From: Weizmannia acidilactici
Lineage (GTDB): Bacteria; Bacillota; Bacilli; Bacillales; Bacillaceae_C
Length of the DNA: 64,000 nt
NCBI RefSeq assembly: GCF_008974185.1
Contig: NZ_BKZP01000010.1
Span: 35,420-99,419 of the forward strand
Reading direction: 5' to 3'
The translations under genes and the position numbers were made by a program. Below, in pieces: positions 1-10,203 of this stretch. Every line of letters starts with the position of its first letter. Position 1 is the stretch's first letter. Under the pieces are notes generated by a model that saw only the letters and a program-made list of their open reading frames with translations, had not been told where the DNA came from and searched no databases.

Positions 1-1316
1 AACAAAATATAAGAGCCCATGCCAAGCACCATGGAAGCAACGGCGCCGTATTTGTTGCCTTTCTTCCAATACAGCCCGAATATCACCGGCCAAATAAATA
101 CGGATTCCAATCCGCCGAAGGAAAACAAATTGAGCCACACAATCAGGTTCGGCGGGCTGAGGGAGAGCAGTACAACAATGATCCCCATCGCCGCGGTCAC
201 GCCGAAACTGGCCGCCTTGATATGTTTGATGGAAGCGTTTCGTTTCACATAATTTAAATAAATATCCTTCACAAGCGCGGAGCTGACCAAAATCAGTAGG
301 GCATCAACAGTCGACATAATGGCAGCCATCGGGGCGGCGAGGACAATACCGGCAAAAAATGGCGGCAGCACCTTCATGGACAAAAGCGGCATCACCGTAT
401 CCGGTATTTTCACGCCGGGCATGACGGCACGCGCCATAACACCGATTAAATGCATGCCGAGCATGATGAAGCCGACGACAATGGTTCCAATGATAATTGC
501 CCTGTGCATCGCCTGTGAATTTTTATAAGACATTGCGCGCACCGTAATTTGCGGCAAACCGGCCACACCGACTCCGACCAAAATCCAAAAGGACGATACG
601 TATACAGGCTTGAGCCCATGGCCAACACCGAACGGGGTAATCAAATCCGGATTTTGCGCGGCTAGCTTGGTCATGATATGGTCCATGCCGCCGCCCGCTT
701 TGACCGTAGCCACGAGTAAAATCAATGTCCCCGTAAACATCACAACGCCCTGGACCGCATCGGTAACCGCGACAGCCCTGAATCCGCCGACAATCACAAA
801 TAAAGTGACCGAAGCGGCAAAAATCAACAGGGATGCCGTATACGACATACCGGTCAGCGATTCAACGAGCCGCGCGCCGCCGATCCACTGCGCCGTCATG
901 GACGAAAAAAGGAAAATGATGATGCTTAAAGCCGATAAAATAACAACCGCATCGCTCTGGTAACGCCCTTTTAAAAAATCAATCAACGTGACCGCTTCGT
1001 ATTTACGCGCCATGATAGCAAATTTTTTCCCGAGCACCATCAGGACGAAATAGCCTGTTGAAAGTTGCGCCATGGCTAGCAGCACCCAGCCGAGCCCCTG
1101 CGTGTATGCCACGCCCGGTCCGCCGATGAAACTGCTCGCGCTTCCGTACGTTGCCACCATTGTCATTGCGAGGATAAAACCACCTAGCTGCCGTTCCCCG
1201 AGAAAATACTCCTGTACAAAGGAGTGTGTTTTGATGACGTATTGATTGGCCCAGAAACCAACGGCAAAAATGGTAATAAGAAAAATAAGCAATGGGGTAA
1301 TGACCGGCCAATTCAT
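1..1316 (-). CDS. panF: Sodium/pantothenate symporter, 3' end cut by window edge
   Basis: Membrane transporter of the sodium:solute symporter family, predicted to import pantothenate with Na+ for coenzyme A synthesis. I translated the minus strand from the ATG at 1316: about 438 residues are open to the window edge, with many hydrophobic segments and family-typical stretches such as GSASSFIGGPG near residue 60 and FVIVGGFRAVAVTDAVQG near residue 180. Family members are usually about 480 residues, so only the C-terminus is missing. The start overlaps the stop of the upstream yhdT-like gene (ATGA), meaning translational coupling. A YhdT-PanF pair is also known in enterobacteria, and that context is the main reason for naming pantothenate over proline or another solute. 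The substrate is inferred. Confidence 0.85.
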   Translation of the reverse strand, partial: MNWPVITPLLIFLITIFAVGFWANQYVIKTHSFVQEYFLGERQLGGFILAMTMVATYGSASSFIGGPGVAYTQGLGWVLLAMAQLSTGYFVLMVLGKKFAIMARKYEAVTLIDFLKGRYQSDAVVILSALSIIIFLFSSMTAQWIGGARLVESLTGMSYTASLLIFAASVTLFVIVGGFRAVAVTDAVQGVVMFTGTLILLVATVKAGGGMDHIMTKLAAQNPDLITPFGVGHGLKPVYVSSFWILVGVGVAGLPQITVRAMSYKNSQAMHRAIIIGTIVVGFIMLGMHLIGVMARAVMPGVKIPDTVMPLLSMKVLPPFFAGIVLAAPMAAIMSTVDALLILVSSALVKDIYLNYVKRNASIKHIKAASFGVTAAMGIIVVLLSLSPPNLIVWLNLFSFGGLESVFIWPVIFGLYWKKGNKYGAVASMVLGMGSYIL

Positions 1317-1597
1317 GGCTCGCCCCCCTTTTCGCCATCAAAAGGAATGTCACGGAAAAAGAATTTGACCAGTACGATGACAAGCAGCGTGACAACGATG
1401 TATCCGGCAATGCAGCTGTAAAAAAACCATGCGGGCATCCCAAACACATAATGGAACGATTTTACGGGGCGCGAACCGAGCCCGTAAGCAAAACCGTACC
1501 ACCATAAAAAATTAAACACGACAAGCCCGACGCCGATTAGAGCCTCCTTGTGCGCCTGTTTAAATCTTTTATCTTCTGTTTCCAGTCTTTTTTTCAA
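1313..1597 (-). CDS. YhdT-like small membrane protein (DUF997)
   Basis: Small 94-residue protein with two membrane segments (about residues 20-45 and 50-80) and charged ends. It matches the YhdT/DUF997 family in size, in the WWYGFAYGLGSRP stretch near residue 33 and in its position just before panF. The family has no proven biochemical role; the constant pairing with the symporter suggests an accessory subunit or assembly factor. It overlaps panF by four bases (ATGA), and its own start lies inside the end of the upstream AbrB-family gene (1594-1597), so the three genes look like one operon. Confidence 0.8.
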   Translation of the reverse strand: MKKRLETEDKRFKQAHKEALIGVGLVVFNFLWWYGFAYGLGSRPVKSFHYVFGMPAWFFYSCIAGYIVVTLLVIVLVKFFFRDIPFDGEKGGEP

Positions 1598-2709
1598 GGT
1601 GTGCCTTCCTTTCCATTTACTTGTTTAGCCGCCGGTAGCCTGCGCTTAAACAGCCACCTTAATACGGGCGGCACCGCTGTTAAAATGAAGAAAATCCGGA
1701 ACATTTGATAGGATGAAACAACCGATAGATTCGCATGGACTTCCTGCGCCAAAAGCCCCATCTGGTCCATCCCCCCTGGCGCAACGCTCAGGAAACTTGT
1801 TACCACTGACGCTCCGTATAATTTTACAAGAATAAATCCGAGAAAAAATGAAGCCGTGATTAACCCGGCGCCCGTTAAGATAGAGAGGGAACTGACCCTT
1901 GCTTTATTTTTCAATTGTTCCGGTTTCATCATCAATCCGAGGTAAGCGCCCATTAAGATTTGTGAAATATCAATGAACAATTGCGGCAAACGGCTTCCAC
2001 CGACCCCGGCGAGATTCAGCAGGCAGGTGGCAAGAATCGGCCCGAGCAGGAAAGGTGTCGGCAGTTTCAATTTTTTCCCGAGCATACCGAAGACGGTGCA
2101 CATAACGGCAAAAAGGAAAATATTCGGGGACAGGTCATGCCAGCTGCCAGCTGTATGCCGAACGGCTTCCCCTGTGCCCGGGCCATGAAAAAGCGGGCTA
2201 AACACAAGGAGCGGGATGCAAAACACAATCATGAGCAGCCTTGTCACCTGGATAAAGGTCACCACGGTCAGGTCAATGCCTTTCATTTCTTCCGCCAATG
2301 TGACCATTTGTGATAAGCCGCCCGGTATGCTGCCGGTTAAAATCGTCGGATAGTTGATTCCGGTCGCTTTCGACACCACCCAGGCAAAAGCGGCGCTCGC
2401 AAGCAGCAAAAGCACCGTAACGGAAAGCATGAGCGGCAGCTGCAGCACCATTTCCTTGATCGCCTGCTTCGTAAAAGACAGCCCGATCGTATAGCCTACA
2501 ATAATAAGCCCTGCATTACGCAACTGTTGCGGCCAGTACAGCCTCACCTTTCCGATCCGCGAACCGGCCATGACGGCGGCCAAAGATCCAAGCAACCACG
2601 GAAGCGGCAGATGGATAAGGCTGAACAAATAACCGCCTATAAGTGACCAGGCAAGCGTGAAAAGGATCCTTGCCGCCAGATGTTCCCCGTTGAAATACAG
2701 CGATTTCAT
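1594..2709 (-). CDS. AbrB-family integral membrane protein
   Basis: A 371-residue polytopic membrane protein with about ten hydrophobic segments arranged as two similar halves. Each half has a loop rich in glycine and proline: TGSIPGGLSQMV near residue 140 and SVAPGGMDQMG near residue 305. These paired motifs are typical of the AbrB/YdbH-like transporter family (PF05145), historically mislabelled ammonia monooxygenase. The function is not established; a transport role is likely. It is the first gene of a tightly overlapping operon with yhdT and panF, so it may act on a related metabolite. The ribosome binding site before 2709 is weak. Confidence 0.75.
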   Translation of the reverse strand: MKSLYFNGEHLAARILFTLAWSLIGGYLFSLIHLPLPWLLGSLAAVMAGSRIGKVRLYWPQQLRNAGLIIVGYTIGLSFTKQAIKEMVLQLPLMLSVTVLLLLASAAFAWVVSKATGINYPTILTGSIPGGLSQMVTLAEEMKGIDLTVVTFIQVTRLLMIVFCIPLLVFSPLFHGPGTGEAVRHTAGSWHDLSPNIFLFAVMCTVFGMLGKKLKLPTPFLLGPILATCLLNLAGVGGSRLPQLFIDISQILMGAYLGLMMKPEQLKNKARVSSLSILTGAGLITASFFLGFILVKLYGASVVTSFLSVAPGGMDQMGLLAQEVHANLSVVSSYQMFRIFFILTAVPPVLRWLFKRRLPAAKQVNGKEGTP

Positions 2710-2796
2710 TCCATCACTCTTTCATTCTATTTCTGTTTTCATCTTAAAACTTGTTGGCGATTTTTTCAATTCTAACCAAAATTGGACATGTAAAAT

Positions 2797-2846
2797 CAAA
2801 AAAGCGCCTGTTTTCGGCAGATGCTGGCACTGCCGAAAACAGGCGC
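2797..2846 (-). terminator. Rho-independent terminator of gtaB
   Basis: A perfect 17-bp inverted repeat (2804-2820 with 2830-2846, nine-base loop) lies downstream of gtaB. Read on the minus strand it is followed by a T run at about 2798-2803, the usual form of an intrinsic terminator. Confidence 0.85.
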
Positions 2847-2900
2847 CGATCGGTTACCGGGAAAACCGCAGGATGAGCGGCGGATAACAATCCATAGCCT

Positions 2901-3785
2901 TTATATAAGATGGTTTTTGATTTTCAACTGTAAATCTTCGAGATACTTGAGCAGTTCATCCCGCAGATCGTCGCGGGTGAGCGCCATTTCAATCGTTGAT
3001 TTGATAAAGCCGAACTTTTCTCCGACATCGTAGCGCTTCCCATCATATGCATAAGCATACACTTTTTGGATGCCATTCAGTTTTTCAATGGCATCGGTTA
3101 GCTGAATTTCGCCCCCGGAGCCGACCTGCTGCAGTTCTAGGAAATTAAAGACTTCCGGCGTTAAAATATAGCGCCCGATAATCGCCACATTGGACGGTGC
3201 CTCTTCCACTTTCGGCTTTTCGACAAAGCCTTTCACGTCGTACAAACGACCCTTTTGGCCGAGCGGGTCAATGATGCCGTAGCGGTCCGTTTCTTCCCTT
3301 GGCACTTCCATGACCGCAATCACACTTGACTGGACTTCTTCAAATACATCTATCATTTGTTTTAAACAAGGCGGTTCGGCCTGAATGATATCGTCGCCAA
3401 GCAGCACCGCAAACGGTTCATTCCCGATAAATTTGCGCGCACACCAAATGGCATGCCCCAGCCCTTTAGGTTCTTTTTGCCGGATATAATGGATATCCAC
3501 TTCGGCAGGCTGACGCACTTTTTCAAGCAGATCGAATTTTTCTTTTGCAATCAAATTATCTTCCAATTCAAAAGCATGGTCAAAATGATCTTCAATCGCC
3601 CGTTTTCCTTTCCCGGTTACGATGATGATGTCTTCAATGCCCGAGTCTATTGCCTCTTCCACAATATATTGGATCGTAGGCTTGTCGACAATCGGAAGCA
3701 TTTCTTTCGGCATCGCCTTTGTTGCAGGCAGAAAACGTGTGCCTAAACCGGCTGCCGGGATAATCGCCTTTTTGATTTTCTGCAT
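2901..3785 (-). CDS. gtaB: UTP-glucose-1-phosphate uridylyltransferase
   Basis: Makes UDP-glucose from UTP and glucose-1-phosphate, the donor for teichoic acid glucosylation, glycolipids and exopolysaccharide. The 294-residue length is standard for the bacterial GalU/GtaB family. The nucleotide-binding loop [19 protein letters not shown] starts at residue 11, followed by the conserved [19 protein letters not shown] near residue 130 and FVEKP near residue 185 are also family motifs. It is transcribed alone on the minus strand, about 65 bases downstream of the NAD(P)HX repair gene, and ends at a strong terminator. Confidence 0.95.
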   Translation of the reverse strand: MQKIKKAIIPAAGLGTRFLPATKAMPKEMLPIVDKPTIQYIVEEAIDSGIEDIIIVTGKGKRAIEDHFDHAFELEDNLIAKEKFDLLEKVRQPAEVDIHYIRQKEPKGLGHAIWCARKFIGNEPFAVLLGDDIIQAEPPCLKQMIDVFEEVQSSVIAVMEVPREETDRYGIIDPLGQKGRLYDVKGFVEKPKVEEAPSNVAIIGRYILTPEVFNFLELQQVGSGGEIQLTDAIEKLNGIQKVYAYAYDGKRYDVGEKFGFIKSTIEMALTRDDLRDELLKYLEDLQLKIKNHLI

Positions 3786-3850
3786 ATTTCTATCACCTCT
3801 TTGTTAAACAATCCCCACTTTCGAATGGGGTGGCGCTTCTCTTTTTCAGA

Positions 3851-5305
3851 CTAATTTACGCAAAGCTTTTCCAATTTATGCATGACTCTTGGGAGCAGTT
3901 GGGAAAAATCATGTGCTGTGAGCGTTGCAGCGCCGTTTTCCCGGATCCAAAGGTCTGCGCAGGCGCCGTGTATGTAAACGGCATTCGCAACCGCTTCTTT
4001 GATGTTATCATGCGTACATATATTTGCCAAGAGCATGCCTGTCAGTGTATCTCCGCTTCCACCTTTTGCCAGGCTGCCGTTGCCGGTCGGGTTTACAATG
4101 CCGCTGCCGTCCGGAAAAGCAATAACCGTGTACTGTCCTTTCAATACGACAACAACGCCCTGTTCCCGTGCATAAGCTGAAGCAAGCCGGATCCGGTCGG
4201 CCGCAATGGTTTTAGAAGGTATATCTATCATACGCGAAAATTCTCCCGGGTGCGGCGTTACAATCACTGGTGCCGTCCTTTTCGGGTACGTCCTTTTGCT
4301 TAACGCCCCTGCATCAAGCACGACCGGCAACGGTTCTTGAAATGCAGCAGCAATAAAGGCTTCAAACGCCTCATTCGGTTCAATCCCCGGACCGATGGCA
4401 ATCCCGGCAAATTTTTGGCCAAGGTCTCCGATTTTCTTTGAAAAATCCCTTTGAATATAAGTTGCTTCCGGTACGAGCGCGGCGATTACATTTTTGGCGC
4501 CGCTTTCCGTAAATACCGACAGCTTTCCAATGCCCATCCGCATGGCGCCGATTGCAGCCAGTGCCGCGCTGCCCGGCATATCATCGCTCCCGGCAACCAA
4601 AAGCCCTGTGCCGTATGTACCTTTATGTACATTGCCGTCCCGTTTCGGCAGCGTGCGGGCAACATCCTCTTCCGTCCACACCTTCCATGTGGAAGTCTGC
4701 GGCAAACCGATATCAATAACCCGGGTCTCCCCAAAATAATCGGAAGAAGGGAATAAAAAACTTGACGGCTTAAACCCGTGTAGCGAAAATGTGTAATCCG
4801 CACGAACCGCGTGTTCATCCGCCTCGCCCGTATCGCTCGCCGCACCCGTCGGCACATCAATCGCCACAACTTTCGCACCTTGCGCATTGATCCATTTTGT
4901 GACATCCTTTAGCTCCCCCCTTAACGGAAGCTTCACACCGACGCCGAGCAGCCCGTCAATGATCCAGTCGTATTTTTTTCCTTGGCCAAAAGGGGTCTCT
5001 TCAAAGCCGCACGCTTTAAAATAGGAAAAATGCTGTGAAGCTTCTTTTGTTTGCGGCAGCCCTAACGGAAAAATCAAGTCCGCTTTGTATCCGTTCAGCT
5101 TTAAATAACGAGCAAGCACGATCCCGTCGCCGCCGTTGTTTCCTTCGCCGGAAAGGATGGCAACGTCTTCCTCTTTCGAAAGCAACGGGGCGAGTTCCCG
5201 GTACAAGCCGCTCCCGGCATTTTCCATCAACGCAAACGTTTCCATTCCTAAAGAAGCAGCCAATTGATCCGCCTCTTTGAGTTCCCTGCTTGTATAAATA
5301 TACAT
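3851..5305 (-). CDS. nnrD: Bifunctional NAD(P)HX epimerase/dehydratase
   Basis: Repairs hydrated NADH/NADPH. The N-terminal YjeF-type epimerase domain (about residues 1-205; GEGNNGGDGIVLARYL near residue 55) equilibrates the R and S hydrates. The C-terminal ribokinase-like dehydratase (about 220-484; NPTGNGSLAKGGSGDTLTGM near residue 425) removes water using ADP or ATP. I place the start at the ATG at 5305 (MYIYTSRELKEAD), behind GGAGGTG at good spacing; an upstream in-frame start at 5362 has no ribosome binding site. The fused layout is the common bacterial form. Confidence 0.92.
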   Translation of the reverse strand: MYIYTSRELKEADQLAASLGMETFALMENAGSGLYRELAPLLSKEEDVAILSGEGNNGGDGIVLARYLKLNGYKADLIFPLGLPQTKEASQHFSYFKACGFEETPFGQGKKYDWIIDGLLGVGVKLPLRGELKDVTKWINAQGAKVVAIDVPTGAASDTGEADEHAVRADYTFSLHGFKPSSFLFPSSDYFGETRVIDIGLPQTSTWKVWTEEDVARTLPKRDGNVHKGTYGTGLLVAGSDDMPGSAALAAIGAMRMGIGKLSVFTESGAKNVIAALVPEATYIQRDFSKKIGDLGQKFAGIAIGPGIEPNEAFEAFIAAAFQEPLPVVLDAGALSKRTYPKRTAPVIVTPHPGEFSRMIDIPSKTIAADRIRLASAYAREQGVVVVLKGQYTVIAFPDGSGIVNPTGNGSLAKGGSGDTLTGMLLANICTHDNIKEAVANAVYIHGACADLWIRENGAATLTAHDFSQLLPRVMHKLEKLCVN

Positions 5306-5453
5306 CAGTACACACCTCCATCCCGATAGTTTTATTGTAACACTGGCAGCGCGCAGGAACATAAAATTTGCGATTTTAGAATCCTTTTCTTGTTTTGTAC
5401 GTATGTATTTGAAGGAATGCTTTTGATAAGATTTTAGAAAAGGGGTGCAATGA

Positions 5454-5873
5454 ATGAAACGGACCGGTGAAATCGTGCTGAGTGTGATTGGGGCGATCTT
5501 AAACGGGCTTGCCGCGCTGATGGTGATTTTTGTCGCGGCTGTGCTGAAAAACCAGGATTTTGTAAACCAATTTCAAAAGGAAATCAATAACGAACCCGCT
5601 TTGCAGCAAGCCGACGTTCAAAAAGCATTGGATACGTTCCAGGCACTCGGCTGGGGCCTTGCGGTAATCCTTGCCATCGGCATGGTGCTCGGCATTGTTG
5701 CAGCTGTAAAACTAAGGGGCAATAAAGGCCCAAAACTGGCAGGCATTTTGCTGATTATCGGGGCTTTGCTCATGTTCTTTTTTTCCATCGGGATCGGCTG
5801 GCTTCCGGCATTGCTTTATCTGATCGCCGGCACTATGAGCCTTGTACGAAAAGTGCCGAAAGCAATTGATTAA
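5454..5873 (+). CDS. DUF4064-type small membrane protein
   Basis: A 139-residue protein with four likely membrane helices (about residues 8-30, 60-85, 95-115, 118-135) and a soluble loop between the first two. The pattern, including the early RTGEIVLSVIGAI stretch, fits the DUF4064 family of Firmicutes. No function is known. It has its own ribosome binding site (AAAGGGG before 5454) and a terminator directly after the stop, so it is monocistronic, divergent from the nnr gene. Confidence 0.7.
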   Translation: MKRTGEIVLSVIGAILNGLAALMVIFVAAVLKNQDFVNQFQKEINNEPALQQADVQKALDTFQALGWGLAVILAIGMVLGIVAAVKLRGNKGPKLAGILLIIGALLMFFFSIGIGWLPALLYLIAGTMSLVRKVPKAID

Positions 5874-5881
5874 CGGGACAT

Positions 5882-5916
5882 AAGCCTTTCTTTCTTAAAG
5901 GGGAAAGGCTTTTTTC
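5882..5916 (+). terminator. Rho-independent terminator
   Basis: AAGCCTTTC (5882-5890) pairs with GAAAGGCTT (5903-5911), followed by a T run. It ends the DUF4064 gene. Confidence 0.8.
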
Positions 5917-6026
5917 CATATTCCCCGGCAAATATGATAGAATAGAAACAAATATCGTTTCAATATTCCGCCATCAAGGAAACCTGTTTGCAGCCGATCG
6001 ATTATTCTTAAAGGAGATGGAGAAAG

Positions 6027-6806
6027 ATGGGTTTATTGCATAAAGGTGTAACGATTTTGGCATTTGATGAAACGTACGACGACCAGAAAACAGTCCAGTC
6101 TTTTACACATGAAACCATTAATCTAAAAAACTTGCACCATACGAATCTTTTTTGCGAAGAAGATTCCCTCCGCAAAATTGAAGCCGCACTGAAACGCCGT
6201 ACGCAAAGGGGCATTACTTTTCTCGGCAGCGGCAACTACCACTATGTTTCTTCTCTGCTTTTAAAAGAGGCGCCAAAGCCTTTCACCCTTGTGCTGTTCG
6301 ACAATCATCCCGACATGGATAACGGTTTTGAACAAAAAATGCTCTCATGCGGGTCTTGGGTCTCTTACGCCCTGAAAACCAACCCGCTTCTTGAAAAAGT
6401 GGTCATGATCGGACCGACTTCGATTCAAGCACACTTTCGCCCTCCGTATTCCGTCCAAATTTTCCCTTTTACGAAACAGCATCATGAAGACCGTAATTTG
6501 GTTTTATCAGCCATCCATACCGATATGACCTACATCAGCATTGATAAAGATGTCCTTGATCCGGATTTTGCCGAAACAAACTGGGACCAGGGCGTAATGG
6601 ACAAGCAGGAACTATTTTCGTATATAGCAGCTATTCTCGAAGAAAAACAGGTTTTCGGCATTGATATATGCGGGGAAACCCCAGTCTCACCAGCCGAACG
6701 CTTTTTGCCGCATGCTTCCGGCATCATCCGTAAAAATGATGCGGTCAACGCAGAAATATTGGCACTGTGCCTGCAGGCGGAACCCCGACACGTTGTTGGT
6801 GCATAA
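6027..6806 (+). CDS. Arginase/ureohydrolase-family enzyme
   Basis: A 259-residue member of the binuclear-manganese ureohydrolase fold (arginase, agmatinase, formimidoylglutamase). Visible metal-ligand motifs are DNHPDMD near residue 92 and SIDKDVLDP near residue 171, plus FGIDICGE near residue 210. The usual GGDHS motif is replaced by GSGNYHYVS near residue 70, which keeps the histidine but not the acidic residue. Members are normally about 290-310 residues, so this is a short version. The substrate cannot be told from sequence. It stands alone between two terminated units, with AAAGGAGATGG upstream of the ATG. Confidence 0.75.
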   Translation: MGLLHKGVTILAFDETYDDQKTVQSFTHETINLKNLHHTNLFCEEDSLRKIEAALKRRTQRGITFLGSGNYHYVSSLLLKEAPKPFTLVLFDNHPDMDNGFEQKMLSCGSWVSYALKTNPLLEKVVMIGPTSIQAHFRPPYSVQIFPFTKQHHEDRNLVLSAIHTDMTYISIDKDVLDPDFAETNWDQGVMDKQELFSYIAAILEEKQVFGIDICGETPVSPAERFLPHASGIIRKNDAVNAEILALCLQAEPRHVVGA

Positions 6807-6922
6807 AAATTTTTCCTACTTTTTTAAAAAGAAAGTCTTGATCTTCCTCTTTAATCATGTTTTAATGTCTACTATACAAAGACATTTGTTCTCTTCAAAA
6901 ATACATAAAGAGGTGTGATCAA

Positions 6923-8218
6923 ATGAAAACGGACGTTTCAATCGGCTTGCTCGGCTTAGGGACCGTCGGCTGCGGCGTCGTCAAACTAATCCGCCAGCAT
7001 CAGGAAGAACTAGTCCATCAGCTTGGATATGAAGTGAAGGTGAAACGCATATTGGTGCGCGACATCGAAAAAGACCGCGATATAGAAATTGATCCCGCCT
7101 CGATTACCTTAAATCCCGATGACATATTGAATGATCCGGAAATTGATGTAGTGGTCGAAGTGATGGGTGGCGTCAACGAAGCTCGCCAATACATTATAAA
7201 GGCGCTGGAAAATAAAAAGCATGTTGTCACCGCCAATAAAGATTTAATCGCTTTATACGGCCCGGAACTCCAGGAACTTGCCTGGAAAAACCAATGCGAC
7301 CTACTGTATGAAGCGAGCGTCGGCGGCGGGATCCCGATTATCCGGGGACTGACTGACGGACTTGTTTCCGACCGGATCCAAAAAGTAATGGGCATTGTCA
7401 ATGGAACAACGAATTTCATTTTGACGAAAATGATGGATGAAGGTGTTTCGTACGAAGAAGCGCTAAGAGATGCGCAGGCGCTTGGATTTGCCGAAGCCGA
7501 CCCGACCGCGGATGTGGAAGGACTCGATGCGGCGAGGAAAATGGCGATTTTGGCAAGGCTTGCATTCTATACAAATGTAAAACTGGAAGATGTGGAGGTG
7601 GGAGGGATTACGAATCTATCATCGGAAGATTTGCATTACGGGAAAACGCTCGGTTATACGATGAAGCTGATCGGTGTGGCGGAGTGCCAGGATGAGCAAA
7701 TCGAAGTCTGCGTGCAGCCGACTTTTGTAGCCCAAAATCATCCGCTCGCTTCAGTCAAAAATGAATTCAACGCCGTCTATATCAACGGGGAAGCAATCGG
7801 AGAGGCGATGTTTTACGGTCCGGGCGCCGGAAGCATGCCAACTGCAACAGCTGTGGTGAGCGATGTGGTCGCCGCCATTAAAAACATGCAGCTCGGTGTG
7901 AACGGCAGGAATTTGCGGGGCCCGCGCTTTGAACGGAAATTGATGCCGCTCGATCAGCGCTACGGTCAGTTTTATATCCGCTTGCATTTAAAGGATCAGG
8001 TCGGCGCTTTTTCAAAAATTACCTCTGCGTTCAGTGCATTGGACATCAGTTTTAAACGGATTTTGCAGACGCCTGATAAACGGGATGAACTTGCGGAAAT
8101 CATCATTGTAACCCATAAAGTTTCGCTTGACCGTTTCCAAAAAGTACTGCTGCAATTAAACGAAATGCCTGTCGTTAAAGAAGTGAACAGCTATTACCTT
8201 GTTGAAGGAGAGGCGTAA
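6923..8218 (+). CDS. hom: Homoserine dehydrogenase
   Basis: Reduces aspartate semialdehyde to homoserine, the branch point to threonine and methionine. The 431-residue protein has the Rossmann motif GLLGLGTVGCGVV near residue 8, the catalytic-domain stretch GTTNFILTKM near residue 155 with PTADVEG near residue 190, and a C-terminal ACT domain (about 350-430, starting YGQFYIRLHLKDQVGAFSKI) that normally gives feedback control by threonine. An AGAGGTGTGATCAA ribosome binding site precedes the ATG. It is the first gene of hom-thrC-thrB, with a three-base gap to thrC. No T-box or other leader RNA was seen in the roughly 115-base upstream region. Confidence 0.96.
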   Translation: MKTDVSIGLLGLGTVGCGVVKLIRQHQEELVHQLGYEVKVKRILVRDIEKDRDIEIDPASITLNPDDILNDPEIDVVVEVMGGVNEARQYIIKALENKKHVVTANKDLIALYGPELQELAWKNQCDLLYEASVGGGIPIIRGLTDGLVSDRIQKVMGIVNGTTNFILTKMMDEGVSYEEALRDAQALGFAEADPTADVEGLDAARKMAILARLAFYTNVKLEDVEVGGITNLSSEDLHYGKTLGYTMKLIGVAECQDEQIEVCVQPTFVAQNHPLASVKNEFNAVYINGEAIGEAMFYGPGAGSMPTATAVVSDVVAAIKNMQLGVNGRNLRGPRFERKLMPLDQRYGQFYIRLHLKDQVGAFSKITSAFSALDISFKRILQTPDKRDELAEIIIVTHKVSLDRFQKVLLQLNEMPVVKEVNSYYLVEGEA

Positions 8219-8221
8219 AAT

Positions 8222-9286
8222 ATGAATCAATGGCCAGGATTATTAATACAGTATGAAGCATTTTTACCCGTAACAGACAAGACACCGGAACTGACTTTAT
8301 ATGAAGGAAATACACCGCTCATTCCATTTGCGCGCCTCTCGGAAAAACTCGGCGTGGAACTGTACGGAAAATTTGAAGGCTTAAACCCGACCGGATCTTT
8401 TAAAGACCGCGGTATGGTGGTGGCCGTCGCCAAAGCGATCGAAAACGGCAGCAAATCGGTGATTTGCGCTTCAACCGGAAATACCTCGGCTTCTGCTGCT
8501 GCATACGCGGCCAAAGCGGGGATCCGCGCGATTATCGTCATTCCGAGCGGAAAAATCGCACTCGGCAAACTAGCCCAGGCAGTGATGTACGGAGCGGAAA
8601 TTGTAGAAATTGAAGGCAATTTTGACCAAGCGCTGAAAATCGTAAGGAAGGTGAGCGAAACATCGCCGGTCACGCTTGTAAACTCCGTCAACCCTTACCG
8701 TTTGGAAGGCCAAAAAACGGCCGCATTCGAAATTTGCGAACAGCTCGGTTCGGCGCCGGATGTGCTTGCGATCCCGGTCGGAAATGCCGGAAACATCAGT
8801 GCTTATTGGAAAGGGTTTAAAGAATTCCATGAAAAGTTCCGGACAGGGTTGCCGGAAATGCACGGCTTTGAGGCGGAGGGCGCCGCGGCGATTGTCCAAA
8901 ACCGCGTCATCGAAAATCCGGAAACCGTTGCAACGGCAATCCGCATCGGCAATCCGGCAAGCTGGAAATTGGCTGTTACTGCCCGCGATGAATCCAACGG
9001 TGACATCGATTCGGTTTCAGACCCGGAAATTTTGGAAGCTTTCCAGCTGCTTGCCCGCAATGAAGGGATTTTCGCCGAACCCGGTTCATGCGCTTCAATC
9101 GCCGGTGTGATCAAGCAGGTGAAAACGGGACAGATCAAAAAAGGAAGCAAGGTTGTTGCCGTCCTCACCGGAAACGGATTAAAAGATCCGCAAACTGCCA
9201 TGTCACAAGTAAATGTCCGGCCTGCCGTGCTGCCGGCTAATGAAAAAGCCGTGATGGACTATCTTTCAAATGTGATCCATGTATGA
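8222..9286 (+). CDS. thrC: Threonine synthase
   Basis: PLP enzyme converting O-phosphohomoserine to threonine. The 354-residue length is typical of the short Bacillus-type enzyme. The PLP lysine is in [11 protein letters not shown] (K61), the serine-rich [18 protein letters not shown] follows near residue 85, and the phosphate-binding glycine loop is VGNAGN near residue 185. Second gene of the operon; its last codons overlap the thrB start by four bases, so the two are translationally coupled. Confidence 0.96.
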   Translation: MNQWPGLLIQYEAFLPVTDKTPELTLYEGNTPLIPFARLSEKLGVELYGKFEGLNPTGSFKDRGMVVAVAKAIENGSKSVICASTGNTSASAAAYAAKAGIRAIIVIPSGKIALGKLAQAVMYGAEIVEIEGNFDQALKIVRKVSETSPVTLVNSVNPYRLEGQKTAAFEICEQLGSAPDVLAIPVGNAGNISAYWKGFKEFHEKFRTGLPEMHGFEAEGAAAIVQNRVIENPETVATAIRIGNPASWKLAVTARDESNGDIDSVSDPEILEAFQLLARNEGIFAEPGSCASIAGVIKQVKTGQIKKGSKVVAVLTGNGLKDPQTAMSQVNVRPAVLPANEKAVMDYLSNVIHV

Positions 9287-10203
9287 ACAGGTTGACAATC
9301 CGCGTGCCCGCCAGCACGGCAAACCTCGGGCCCGGATTTGACTCTGTCGGGATGGCGCTTAACCGCTTTTTGACGCTCGAAGTATATGATCATGATGAAT
9401 GGGTTTTTGAGCAGGTTTCGCCGCTTTTGCCGCCGCTGCCGGCAGACGGTGATCCTTTTATCTTAAAAATTGCACGGCAAACCGCTGATTTGCATCACGC
9501 TTCTCTTGCCCCGTGCAGAGTGGTTGTAGACAGCGAAATCCCTCTCGCCCGCGGGCTCGGAAGCAGCGCCTCGGCTGTGGTCGCCGGAATAGAACTGGCC
9601 AACTACGCCGGAAATCTCGGCCTTTCCCCGCAGGAGAAACTGGATCTCGCTTCCAAGATTGAGGGGCATCCCGATAATGTTGCTGCGTCGTTATTTGGCG
9701 GGCTGATTGTCTCGGCGGAGCATGGGGACGGACGATTCGAAGTTGTACCATTTTTTGACATTATGGCCGATTTGCTGCTGTTTATCCCGGATTATGAACT
9801 GAAAACAGAAGACGCGCGGAAAGTGCTCCCTGAATTTTATGTTAGGAAAGAAGCTGTAAAGGGGAGCGCAGCCAGCAATCTTTTCATCGCCGCACTCATC
9901 GGCGGGCAGTATGAACTGGCCGGCAAAATGATGGAGCAGGACCGTTTTCATGAACCGTACAGGATCAAATTAATTCCGGAATTTATGGAAATCCGGCAGT
10001 TGGCCAAATCGCTCGGCGCATACGGCACTGTGATCAGCGGCGCCGGCCCGACGATCATTTCGTTGGTGCCGTTCGGTCGTGCAGAAGCAATGGCGGAAAC
10101 GCTTCAGGCGCATTTTCCCCATATGTCAGTAGAAGCAGCCAAAATTGACCATACAGGCCTTGTCGTCGAAAAATTTGCGGCATTCAATATGCTGAATCAT
10201 TAA
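9283..10203 (+). CDS. thrB: Homoserine kinase
   Basis: GHMP-family kinase that phosphorylates homoserine using ATP. It has 306 residues, with the N-terminal [19 protein letters not shown] motif and the ATP loop [18 protein letters not shown] near residue 87; the C-terminal [17 protein letters not shown] near residue 245 is the third GHMP motif. It starts inside the end of thrC and is followed at once by a strong terminator that closes the operon. Confidence 0.96.
   Translation: MNRLTIRVPASTANLGPGFDSVGMALNRFLTLEVYDHDEWVFEQVSPLLPPLPADGDPFILKIARQTADLHHASLAPCRVVVDSEIPLARGLGSSASAVVAGIELANYAGNLGLSPQEKLDLASKIEGHPDNVAASLFGGLIVSAEHGDGRFEVVPFFDIMADLLLFIPDYELKTEDARKVLPEFYVRKEAVKGSAASNLFIAALIGGQYELAGKMMEQDRFHEPYRIKLIPEFMEIRQLAKSLGAYGTVISGAGPTIISLVPFGRAEAMAETLQAHFPHMSVEAAKIDHTGLVVEKFAAFNMLNH

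Noticed and set aside
1003..1449. 148-codon frame overlapping panF and yhdT
   Set aside because: Out of frame with both clear genes, with no family features.
6807..6922. T-box or amino-acid leader before hom
   Set aside because: The region is short and AT-rich with no T-box core or codon-run leader peptide.
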